DNA of 10,431 bases from an uncultured Myxococcales bacterium. Lineage in GTDB: Bacteria; Myxococcota_A; UBA9042. Within the stretch, counting starts at the first letter, position 1. Every line of letters begins with the position of its first letter. The stretch covers positions 1 to 10,431 of the forward strand of contig CALGHC010000252.1 in the NCBI GenBank assembly GCA_937915965.1. The letters are read 5' to 3'. The translations under genes and the position numbers were made by a program. Positions 4,984 to 10,431 of the stretch are shown here, in pieces. The notes below the pieces were generated by a model. It saw only the letters and a program-made list of their open reading frames with translations. It was not told where the DNA came from and did not search any database.

Positions 4984-6099
4984 TCAGCCAGCCGGCCCGG
5001 GTGCACTTCCCGCCGGCGAGGCCGCCGCGCGCTCGACCTGCCACCACCGCGCCAGTCGCCGCAGCCCCTCGGCCGTATCGACCTGCGCAGCGAAGCCGAG
5101 GTCACGGCGGGCCGCGCCGATGTCGAACCAGTTGGCGGTCGACAGCTGGATGGCCAGAAAACGTGTCATCGGCGGGTCGTCGTCGCGTCCCAGCGCGCGC
5201 CAGACCGGCTCGAAGACTGTGCCGGCAGCACGAGCCAGCCAGCGTGGCACGGACCGCGTCACGGGCGGCTCGCCGACTGCCGCCAGCATCGCATCGAGCA
5301 GCTGATACATGCCGATGGGCTCGCCCTGGGTAACGAAGTACGCCCTGCCCGCGCATGTAGCCTCCGGTGCGAGGCGGTCGTAGGCCAACAGGTGGGCATC
5401 AACGGCGTTGTCGATGTAGACAGCGTCAATGAGGGGGTCGACGGGGCCCACTCGGCGCAGCCGGCCGGCGCGCGACCGAGCGACCATGCGCGGCAGAAGT
5501 TGGGTGTCACCTGGCCCCCAGATCAGGCGCGGTCGCAGGGCCACGGTGCACAGCCCAGCTCCGTTCGCGGCGAGCACCGCCCGCTCGGCGAGGGCCTTGG
5601 TGTGGCCGTAGTGCGTCAGCGGTGGGTCCGCGTAGGCCAGGCTCTCGTCGCCGCCCTCGATCGCGGCGCTGGTCTGCACCACGCTGGGCGTGCTGGTGTA
5701 GATCAAGCGACCGATTCCGTGGCTGCGGCAAGCAGCGATGACGTGGGCCGTGCCGACGACGTTGGCGGCGTGAAAGTCGGCTGCCCTGCCCCAGATCCCG
5801 GCCTTGGCGGCGACGTGGAAGACGGCGCTGCAGCCGACCGCCGCCTCCGACACCGCGTCGGCGTCAGCGAGGTCGCCGCGGAGAACGTCGACGCCCTTGG
5901 CCGTCAGCCCCGGGTAGGCGCCGCGCGCGAAGCTGCGCACCCTCAGGCCGCGCGCCAGCAGCGCGTCGACCAGCGCGCCACCGAGGAAGCCGCCGCCGCC
6001 GGTGACCAGCACGGGGCGCTGCCTGGCCAATTCGTCGTCGCCCGAAGCCGGCGCCACATCCGCACTCGCCACATCCGCACTCACCACATCCGCGCTCAT
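4984..6099 (-). CDS. oleD: OleD, NADPH-dependent 2-alkyl-3-ketoacid reductase
   Basis: 371 residues of the extended short-chain dehydrogenase/epimerase family. It reduces the beta-keto acid made by OleA to a 2-alkyl-3-hydroxyalkanoic acid, the second step of olefin synthesis. Visible are the Rossmann dinucleotide motif TGGGGFLG (33-40), the RGDLAD acidic loop (74-79), the SDR Ser in YTSTPS (Ser136), and catalytic YGHTK (Tyr164, Lys168), followed by ALRPRLIWGPGD (187-198), typical of 3-beta-HSD-like family members. The start ATG 6099 overlaps the oleC TGA as ATGA, so the two are coupled; a longer frame to 6168 would only translate oleC antisense-frame sequence rich in arginine. The N-terminus carries an extra segment of about 27 residues made of SADV repeats. 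A perfect stem-loop follows the stop. Last gene of the ole operon. Confidence 0.95.
   Translation of the reverse strand: MSADVVSADVASADVAPASGDDELARQRPVLVTGGGGFLGGALVDALLARGLRVRSFARGAYPGLTAKGVDVLRGDLADADAVSEAAVGCSAVFHVAAKAGIWGRAADFHAANVVGTAHVIAACRSHGIGRLIYTSTPSVVQTSAAIEGGDESLAYADPPLTHYGHTKALAERAVLAANGAGLCTVALRPRLIWGPGDTQLLPRMVARSRAGRLRRVGPVDPLIDAVYIDNAVDAHLLAYDRLAPEATCAGRAYFVTQGEPIGMYQLLDAMLAAVGEPPVTRSVPRWLARAAGTVFEPVWRALGRDDDPPMTRFLAIQLSTANWFDIGAARRDLGFAAQVDTAEGLRRLARWWQVERAAASPAGSAPGPAG
6052..6096 (-). repeat. 15-bp in-frame tandem repeat at the oleD N-terminus
   Basis: Three units of five codons at 6096-6082, 6081-6067 and 6066-6052 encode SADVV, SADVA, SADVA right after the initiator methionine. 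The last two units are identical in DNA; the first differs at two bases. They lengthen OleD ahead of the Rossmann fold, so are probably neutral for catalysis. Confidence 0.9.
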
Positions 6100-7805
6100 G
6101 CCGCCCCTCCCGCGGCGCGCCGCGCGGCGGCGGCGCGGGCCTTGACTGCGGGCTGCCGAGCCGCCCATTCAGCGAGCTGCGGCCGATCGATCTTGGCGTT
6201 GTGGCGAATATCGACCGGAAAGCCGGGATGGCTCAGGAACGTCTGGATGGGCTGGGTGTGCGCGAAGCCCGCGCCGAGTTCAGCAAGCTCGGCGATGGCC
6301 CGATCGCGCTCCTCGCGGGCGACGCCTGCCTCCCATTCGATGCACAGCGTCGGCACCGGATCGTCGAGGCCGGCCACACGCGGCCCGACCAGGGCCGTGC
6401 GCCGGACCTTGTCATGCACCTCGAAGACCCGCTCGCACGGCACGGTGAACAGCGTGCGATCGGCCAGCACAACCCGGTGACCTTTGCGGCCGCAGAACCA
6501 CAGTCGGCCCGTCTCGTCGAGCCAACCGACATCGCCCATCCGGTGGCGGACCCTCCCACCGTCGTCGATCTTGGCGAGGGCGGTGGACTCGGGGCGGTTG
6601 AGGTAGGCGTGGGTGACGGTCGGCCCGGTGACGGTGATCTCGCCAATCTCGCCAGCAGGCAGCTCGCGTGCCGCTGCCACGTTGGCGATCGGCCCGTCGT
6701 CGATGGCGATGATGCGCACGTCGTTGGCGTCCAGCGGCAGACCGACACAGACGCCCGCGCCCCGGTCGGTGCGCCCTCGGGCCTCGCCAAGCAGCTCGTC
6801 GCTGTGCGTGATGGCCACCGGCAGCGCCTCGGTGGCGCCATAAGGGGTCCAAACGCGCGCGCCCGGCTCCAGCATGGCCAGGAACCGCTCCATCACGACG
6901 GCCGGCACCGGCGCACCCGCCGAGATGACCCTGCGCAGGGTCGGCATGCGCACGCCGCGCTCGGCTCCCCAGCGGCCCACCGTGTCGAGCAGGGCCGGCG
7001 AGCCGAACATGTTGGTCACGCCGAACGCCTCGACCGCCGCCAGGATCCGCTGCGGATCGACCTGGGCGGGGCGGGTGAAGTCCATCTCCGGCAAGATCGT
7101 CGTCATGCCGAGCGCGGGGTCGAAGAGCGCGAACAGCGGGAAGGTCGGCAGATCGATCTCGCCGGGCTCGATCGCAAAGGCCTCGCGTATCAGCTCGACC
7201 TGGGCCACGAACGTGCCGTGGGTGTAGACCACGCCCTTGGGCACGCCGGTGGCGCCGCTGGTGAAGAGGATCGCGGCGACGTCGCCTGCGGCCGTGTCGG
7301 CGATCTGCCAATCTCCCGGTGCCGCGCCCATCTTCTCGATCTCGGCGAGGGTCCAGCCCCCCCACAGTATGCGCGGACCCACAGTGATCAGCCTGCGCAC
7401 GGTCCGGCGTCCCCACCCCAAGATGGCGCGGGCCAGGTGGGCAGGCGGGATGCCGATGAACGCCTCGGGCTCGGCCTCGTCGAGACACACGCCGAGGTTC
7501 TTGCGGCCGATGCCCGGGTCGATCATCACCGGCACGGCGCCGGCCTTGAAGAGGCCGAAGGTCAAGGCGAAGAGCTCCAGCCCGGGGCGGACCATCACGG
7601 CCACCCGGGTGCCTCTGCCGACCCCGGCCGCGATCAGGCCGCGGGCGATTCGATCGCTGCGCTGATCCAGCTGCAAACGCGTGTGGTGCACGTAGCGGGT
7701 GTGGCCGTGGCGGTCGCGACCAACGGGCGCAAAGATAGCCGGACCGTGCGGGTCACGCTTCGCCATGTCGCCAAGGAACCCGGCGATATTGCAGGTCTGA
7801 TCCAT
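6096..7805 (-). CDS. oleC: OleC, AMP-ligase-fold beta-lactone synthetase
   Basis: 569 residues of the ANL (acyl-CoA synthetase/AMP-ligase) superfamily. It uses ATP to close the OleD product into a cis-beta-lactone rather than a CoA thioester. Domains: the large N-terminal domain to about 440, then a mobile C-terminal lid. Motifs: P-loop FTSGATGVPKG (181-191; Ala replaces the more usual Ser/Thr at 185), PYGATEALP (321-329), MGDVGWLD (423-430, ribose-binding Asp425), CGRKGHRV (438-445, hinge), and the C-terminal lysine in NAKIDRPQL (536-544, Lys538). The start ATG 7805 lies 1 nt after the oleB TAG, giving the OleC-like opening MDQTCNIAGFL; an in-frame extension to 7967 merely reads oleB in another frame. 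The protein ends in an Ala/Arg-rich tail. OleB and OleC are separate genes here, unlike the OleBC fusions of actinobacteria. Confidence 0.95.
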   Translation of the reverse strand: MDQTCNIAGFLGDMAKRDPHGPAIFAPVGRDRHGHTRYVHHTRLQLDQRSDRIARGLIAAGVGRGTRVAVMVRPGLELFALTFGLFKAGAVPVMIDPGIGRKNLGVCLDEAEPEAFIGIPPAHLARAILGWGRRTVRRLITVGPRILWGGWTLAEIEKMGAAPGDWQIADTAAGDVAAILFTSGATGVPKGVVYTHGTFVAQVELIREAFAIEPGEIDLPTFPLFALFDPALGMTTILPEMDFTRPAQVDPQRILAAVEAFGVTNMFGSPALLDTVGRWGAERGVRMPTLRRVISAGAPVPAVVMERFLAMLEPGARVWTPYGATEALPVAITHSDELLGEARGRTDRGAGVCVGLPLDANDVRIIAIDDGPIANVAAARELPAGEIGEITVTGPTVTHAYLNRPESTALAKIDDGGRVRHRMGDVGWLDETGRLWFCGRKGHRVVLADRTLFTVPCERVFEVHDKVRRTALVGPRVAGLDDPVPTLCIEWEAGVAREERDRAIAELAELGAGFAHTQPIQTFLSHPGFPVDIRHNAKIDRPQLAEWAARQPAVKARAAAARRAAGGAA

Positions 7806-7806
7806 T

Positions 7807-8787
7807 CTACGAGCCGGCTCCGCCGGCCGCCAGGAACGCCTGCACCAGCGGCACGATGCGCTCGCTCTCGTCCTCGAGAACGTAGTGGCCGCCGTCCTCG
7901 AACTCGTGGACCTGGGCCGCCGGCACGCGCTCTCGCCAGACCTCAAGGAAGGCCCGATCGAAGACAAAGTCGCGCATACCCCAGCAAATCAGCGTCGGCT
8001 TGTCGGCCAGCAGGGCCAGCCCCTCATCGGTCCGGCTGACCACGGCCCAGGCGGGATCGTCGGGCTGCAAAGGGACGTCCTGCACGAAGCGCAGGGTGGC
8101 GATGCGGTGGTCGGGCGTGTCGTAGGGGGCCAGATAGGCGCTGCGCACTTCGGCGCTCAGCGGGCGGCGCACACCGAACCGGGCGGCGCCGCGAGCGAAG
8201 GCGTTGAAGTGGCGCACCAGGAGGCTGCCGATCCCGGTATTGCGCGCCAGCCACAACGGGAATGGCACCTTGGTGCCGCGCGGGTTGTGGAAGGCGGCGG
8301 TGTTGAGGATCACCAAGCGGTCGACTCGGTCCGGGTGCGCGGTCGCCCACGCCATGCCGATCATCCCGCCCCAGTCGTGCACCACCAGGCTGAGTTTGCC
8401 CTCGGGGACGGTGTGGGCGATGAGGGCGTCGAGATCGTCGACCCGGCTCTGCAAGGTATACTTGTAGCGTTCGTCGGAAGGCTTGTCCGACAAGCCGCAG
8501 CCAATGTGGTCGGGCACGATGCAGCGGCGCCCGCTGCGCAGGGCAATCACCAGGTTGCGGTAGTAGATCGACCACGACGGGTTGCCGTGCACCATGACGA
8601 CCGGCGTCGGATGCAGCGCCTCGTCGAGCCGTGCTTCGCCGAGGGCCACGCCACCCTGCGGCCCTTCGTCCAGACCGTGCGGCCCTTCGTCCAGACCGTG
8701 CGGCCCTTCATCAAGGTAGTGCAGCCTCATGCCGTCGCGGTCGAGGTAGTGGCCGTCAAAAGGGTAGACGTTCTTGAAAAGCGACAT
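7807..8787 (-). CDS. oleB: OleB, beta-lactone decarboxylase (alpha/beta hydrolase)
   Basis: 326 residues in the haloalkane dehalogenase branch of the alpha/beta hydrolases. It converts the OleC beta-lactone to cis-alkene plus CO2 (or carbonate). Motifs: HGNPSW (67-72, oxyanion region and Trp72), nucleophile elbow VVHDWGG (135-141, Asp138), WGMRDFVFD (269-277, Asp273) and DGGHYVLED (298-306, His301). Between the first strand (RLHYLDEG, 21-28) and PVVMVHG (62-68) lies an insertion of about 30 residues built from three GLDEGPH-type repeats, where relatives have a short loop. I prefer ATG 8787, 8 nt after the oleA stop, giving MSLFKNVYPF. An upstream GTG at 8802 would overlap oleA by 7 nt and add five residues. 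Tightly coupled to oleA and oleC; OleB, OleC and OleD are known to assemble into a large complex. Confidence 0.94.
   Translation of the reverse strand: MSLFKNVYPFDGHYLDRDGMRLHYLDEGPHGLDEGPHGLDEGPQGGVALGEARLDEALHPTPVVMVHGNPSWSIYYRNLVIALRSGRRCIVPDHIGCGLSDKPSDERYKYTLQSRVDDLDALIAHTVPEGKLSLVVHDWGGMIGMAWATAHPDRVDRLVILNTAAFHNPRGTKVPFPLWLARNTGIGSLLVRHFNAFARGAARFGVRRPLSAEVRSAYLAPYDTPDHRIATLRFVQDVPLQPDDPAWAVVSRTDEGLALLADKPTLICWGMRDFVFDRAFLEVWRERVPAAQVHEFEDGGHYVLEDESERIVPLVQAFLAAGGAGS
8659..8721 (-). repeat. 21-bp in-frame tandem repeat inside oleB
   Basis: Two identical 21-bp units (8659-8679 and 8680-8700) and a diverged third (8701-8721) encode the heptapeptide GLDEGPH repeatedly. The third unit, nearest the start codon, encodes the ancestral YLDEGPH that ends the first beta strand. 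This suggests that the other two copies grew from it by slippage. Confidence 0.93.
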
Positions 8788-8795
8788 GCCCTGAC

Positions 8796-9812
8796 CTACC
8801 ACACGATCTCGGCCATGGAACAGTTCAGCCCCGAGCCGATGCCCATCAGCGCGACCCGAGAACCTGCGCGGATCCGCCCCAGCTCGACGGCCTTGCTCAA
8901 GGTGATCGGAACGGACGCCGGGCCGATGTTGCCAAACTCGCCATAGATGGTGTGTGCCTTGGCGAGGTCCAGACCCAGCGTGGCGACCAGGTTCTCGGTG
9001 TGGACCTTGCTGACCTGATGCAACACGAACTCGTCGAACTCCTCAGTTCGCCAGTTCAAGGTCTCGCGTCCCAGCTGCCAGGTCTGCCCTGCGAGGGTCA
9101 AGCCGGCGACCAGCAGATTGCGGGTGTCGGTCTTCATGTAGTCCGGCTGGCCCTGACACAGGTCGGCGTGCTGGGTCGCGGCGAGGGATACACCACCGAG
9201 GTAGCGGTGGCCGGCATCGCTGAGATCGGCGCGGCTCAATACCATCGCCGCTGCGCCGGATCCGAGGGTGAGGGCGGCGAACTGGTCACGGAACGCGCGC
9301 TCGTCGGTGGCGGGATCCAGCAGCCGGGCGACGGTCGCTTCGGTGACCGTGCGGCTGCCTTCGCCGTCGACTACGAGGGCGTGGCGGACCTGGCCGCGCT
9401 CGATCATGTTGCCGACCACGTCCATGCCGTTCATGAAGGCGAGGCAGGCGTTGCCGACGTCGAAGTTCAGGCAGTTGGCGCCCAGGCCCAGGTTGCGGTG
9501 CACCATGCAGGCGACCGAGGGCTCGATGAAGTCCTTGCACACCGACGTGCTGACGATCACACCGATCTCGGCGGGGTCGACGCCGCTGCGCTCGATCGCA
9601 ACGCGGGCGGCGTCGCTGGCCACCTGGGAGGGCTGCACACCCTCATCCCAGAAGCGCCGCGCGACGATCCCCGAGAGCTTCTCAAGCAGCTCGGGCCGGA
9701 TCTTGAGCCGGCTCAGGGTCGGCATCAGGCGGTCGGCGATCGCGGCCGAGGTGATCCGGTGCGGCGCGTCGACGTGCGCGACTGCGGCAATAGAGACGTT
9801 CTCGAAGCGCAT
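8796..9812 (-). CDS. oleA: OleA, thiolase-fold acyl-CoA head-to-head condensing enzyme
   Basis: 338 residues, the same length as the characterised Xanthomonas campestris OleA. It condenses two long-chain acyl-CoAs (non-decarboxylative Claisen) to a beta-keto acid, committing them to olefin synthesis. The key residues align with the published Xanthomonas numbering (which includes a 20-residue tag): nucleophile Cys123 in VGNACLAF (Cys143), Glu97 in DFIEPS (Glu117, the OleA-specific base), His265 in VLHQVS (His285) and Asn295 in GEFGNIGPAS (Asn315). The C-terminus GIGSGLNCSMAEIVW is diagnostic of OleA against FabH. ATG 9812 is selected by AAGGAG 7 nt upstream and the family-typical MRFENVSIAAVAHVDAPH; an upstream in-frame start at 9857 lacks family similarity. 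First gene of the operon; the FabH-like annotation often given automatically would be wrong. Confidence 0.97.
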   Translation of the reverse strand: MRFENVSIAAVAHVDAPHRITSAAIADRLMPTLSRLKIRPELLEKLSGIVARRFWDEGVQPSQVASDAARVAIERSGVDPAEIGVIVSTSVCKDFIEPSVACMVHRNLGLGANCLNFDVGNACLAFMNGMDVVGNMIERGQVRHALVVDGEGSRTVTEATVARLLDPATDERAFRDQFAALTLGSGAAAMVLSRADLSDAGHRYLGGVSLAATQHADLCQGQPDYMKTDTRNLLVAGLTLAGQTWQLGRETLNWRTEEFDEFVLHQVSKVHTENLVATLGLDLAKAHTIYGEFGNIGPASVPITLSKAVELGRIRAGSRVALMGIGSGLNCSMAEIVW

Positions 9813-9819
9813 GGCTTCG

Positions 9820-9825
9820 CTCCTT
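9820..9825 (-). promoter_or_regulatory. Ribosome-binding site deciding the oleA start
   Basis: AAGGAG on the minus strand, separated by 7 nt from ATG 9812-9810. It fixes this start over the in-frame alternative at 9857 and is the strongest such site in the ole operon. Confidence 0.8.
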
Positions 9826-9835
9826 GATTCGGGCA

Positions 9836-9851
9836 CCGGTTCTTCGACCGG
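9836..9851 (-). promoter_or_regulatory. Small inverted repeat in the oleA leader
   Basis: CCGGT (9836-9840) and ACCGG (9847-9851) form an exact 5-bp palindrome around six bases, extendable by a G-U pair in RNA. It lies 24 bp upstream of the oleA start, between the candidate promoter and the ribosome-binding site. It could be an operator half-site pair or a leader hairpin, or chance in GC-rich DNA. Confidence 0.25.
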
Positions 9852-9924
9852 CCCCATGCCATTGGGGGAGGGGCGGCTCGTGCCCCGGCGCTTTCACGGC
9901 AGCCGGAGGCGGAGCAGGAACGCA

Positions 9925-9953
9925 GACCTACATCGCGACACACGCCCTGGCAA
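9925..9953 (-). promoter_or_regulatory. Candidate sigma-70 promoter of the ole operon
   Basis: On the minus strand TTGCCA (9953-9948, five of six matches to TTGACA) is followed after 17 bp by TAGGTC (9930-9925, a weak -10). This would give an oleA leader of about 105 nt containing the CCGGT palindrome. It is the best -35 in the divergent spacer, but the -10 is poor. Confidence 0.3.
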
Positions 9954-9987
9954 GCAAGGACCCGTCATCGGTGGCGCTATCGGGCCG

Positions 9988-10098
9988 TCACTGCAAAGCG
10001 ACAAGGTGATTCTCGGCCGGCGGCGCGACGAGCACGGTCTTGAAATCGTTGGCGTCATCGAAGACCATGACGCGGCCTCGACGAATCAGCCGAACCAT
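9988..10098 (-). CDS. Possible small ORF or gene remnant in the divergent spacer
   Basis: A 36-codon minus-strand frame from ATG 10098 to TGA 9988 reads MVRLIRRGRVMVFDDANDF then KTVLVAPPAENHLVALQ. It shows alternating hydrophobic and polar residues like beta strands, and GC-rich third positions similar to neighbouring genes. The open frame continues about ten codons upstream of the ATG (RDACQR). No ribosome-binding site is visible, no family is recognised, and it lies opposite the leader of the GYF_2 gene. It may be a small protein, a decayed gene end, or chance. Confidence 0.25.
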   Translation of the reverse strand: MVRLIRRGRVMVFDDANDFKTVLVAPPAENHLVALQ

Positions 10099-10127
10099 GC
10101 GCTGGCAGGCATCACGCGACGACCATC

Positions 10128-10133
10128 AGGAGG
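10128..10133 (+). promoter_or_regulatory. Strong Shine-Dalgarno for the GYF_2-domain gene
   Basis: A perfect AGGAGG with a 5-nt spacer to ATG 10139. It is the best ribosome-binding site in the window and settles the start of the gene at the right edge. Confidence 0.85.
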
Positions 10134-10138
10134 AACGT

Positions 10139-10431
10139 ATGGCTGCGAACGATTGGTTCTACATGCTCAATGGCCAGCGTGGCGGCCCAGTTACGACGAC
10201 GGGATTGACGGTGATGATCGCCGCTGGCGACCTGACCGAAGACGATGTGGTCTGGCGCCAAGGCCTCGCGGGCTGGGTGAGAGCGGGCGACGTCCCGGAG
10301 CTGGCGCACGTCGACGACGACGACGACGGGCCGGCCGAGACGGTTCTGGCGCCGAGCCTGGCCGAGTCCGCGGCGAAGCCTCGCGCCAAGCTGACCAAGG
10401 CGCCGCAGCGGGCGCCGGTGGCAGCCGGCGT
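10139..10431 (+). CDS. GYF_2 (DUF4339) domain protein, C-terminus beyond the window
   Basis: 97 residues are visible. Residues 5-58 form a GYF_2 domain: DWFYMLNGQRGGPVT at the start, then the conserved LTEDDVVWRQGLAGWVRAGDVPEL (32-55 region), the usual VWR-x-G-x-x-GW signature. GYF_2 domains are small protein-protein adaptor modules, often N-terminal to membrane segments or proline-rich parts. After the domain comes an acidic run of five Asp (HVDDDDDG), then an Ala/Pro/Lys-rich linker (APSLAESAAKPRAKLTKAP) suggesting a disordered connector to a further domain outside the window. It is divergent from oleA and shares a 326-bp spacer with it; no functional link to the hydrocarbon pathway is evident. 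Confidence 0.88.
   Translation, partial: MAANDWFYMLNGQRGGPVTTTGLTVMIAAGDLTEDDVVWRQGLAGWVRAGDVPELAHVDDDDDGPAETVLAPSLAESAAKPRAKLTKAPQRAPVAAG

Noticed and set aside
7806..7967. Upstream oleC start at 7967
   Set aside because: The added residues are Arg/Ser-rich because they read oleB in another frame. The ATG one base after the oleB stop gives the proper OleC N-terminus.
4903..9827. Long plus-strand open frames opposite the ole genes (4903-6480, 6201-8039, 7885-8946, 8952-9827)
   Set aside because: All are antisense to genes with full catalytic motif sets. Their translations lack domains and have shadow-like composition.
9813..9857. Upstream oleA start at 9857
   Set aside because: The extra 15 residues have no counterpart in OleA, and the AAGGAG site serves ATG 9812, giving the exact 338-residue family length.
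1..10431. tRNA, rRNA, transposase or insertion sequence
   Set aside because: I saw no tRNA-like cloverleaf arms, no rRNA sequence, and no transposase or integrase motif in any frame. The accessory block has repeats but no recognisable mobility gene.

Overview
The window is high-GC bacterial DNA with tightly packed genes. It contains a complete oleABCD operon for long-chain olefin (head-to-head hydrocarbon) biosynthesis, a large secreted lipoprotein of a type I associate with myxobacteria, and a GYF_2-domain protein. This combination suggests a member of the Myxococcota, plausibly the Nannocystaceae, where ole genes are known (for example in Plesiocystis). The placement is inference from gene content; no rRNA or tRNA is present to confirm it.

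Layout. Positions 1-1648 (minus) hold the N-terminal 549 residues of a lipoprotein that runs off the left edge and resembles large zinc-metalloprotease-like proteins. A 31-bp G-rich tandem array (1721-1850) separates it from a class V PLP aminotransferase (1901-3097, minus). Four 14-bp tandem repeats (3116-3171) lie just upstream of the aminotransferase start. From 3172 to 4983 is an accessory-looking block on the plus strand. It carries a small RelA/SpoT-type HD hydrolase (3451-4038), then an overlapping pair made of a short protein (4200-4430) and a DUF6036-type nucleotidyltransferase (4384-4878). This block is punctuated by five copies of one short dispersed, partly palindromic repeat. Two copies precede the HD gene, one abuts its stop codon, and two fill the convergent gap between the nucleotidyltransferase and oleD.

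Positions 4984-9812 (minus) are oleA, oleB, oleC and oleD, in that transcription order. Junctions are 8 nt, 1 nt and a 4-nt ATGA overlap, which is typical of one translationally coupled operon. OleA condenses two fatty acyl-CoAs to a beta-keto acid, OleD reduces it to a beta-hydroxy acid, OleC closes a beta-lactone with ATP, and OleB decarboxylates the lactone to a cis-olefin. OleA carries every catalytic residue expected. OleB and OleD carry lineage-type insertions made of in-frame short tandem repeats.

Beyond oleA is a divergent spacer (9813-10138) with a candidate ole promoter and a possible 36-codon minus-strand ORF. The start of a GYF_2-domain protein (10139 onward, plus) has a perfect Shine-Dalgarno sequence and runs off the right edge.

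The most striking feature not explained by the genes is the density of short repeats. There are at least five independent tandem arrays (31, 21, 15, 14 and 12-13 bp units) plus the dispersed hairpin-like family, all within 10 kb.
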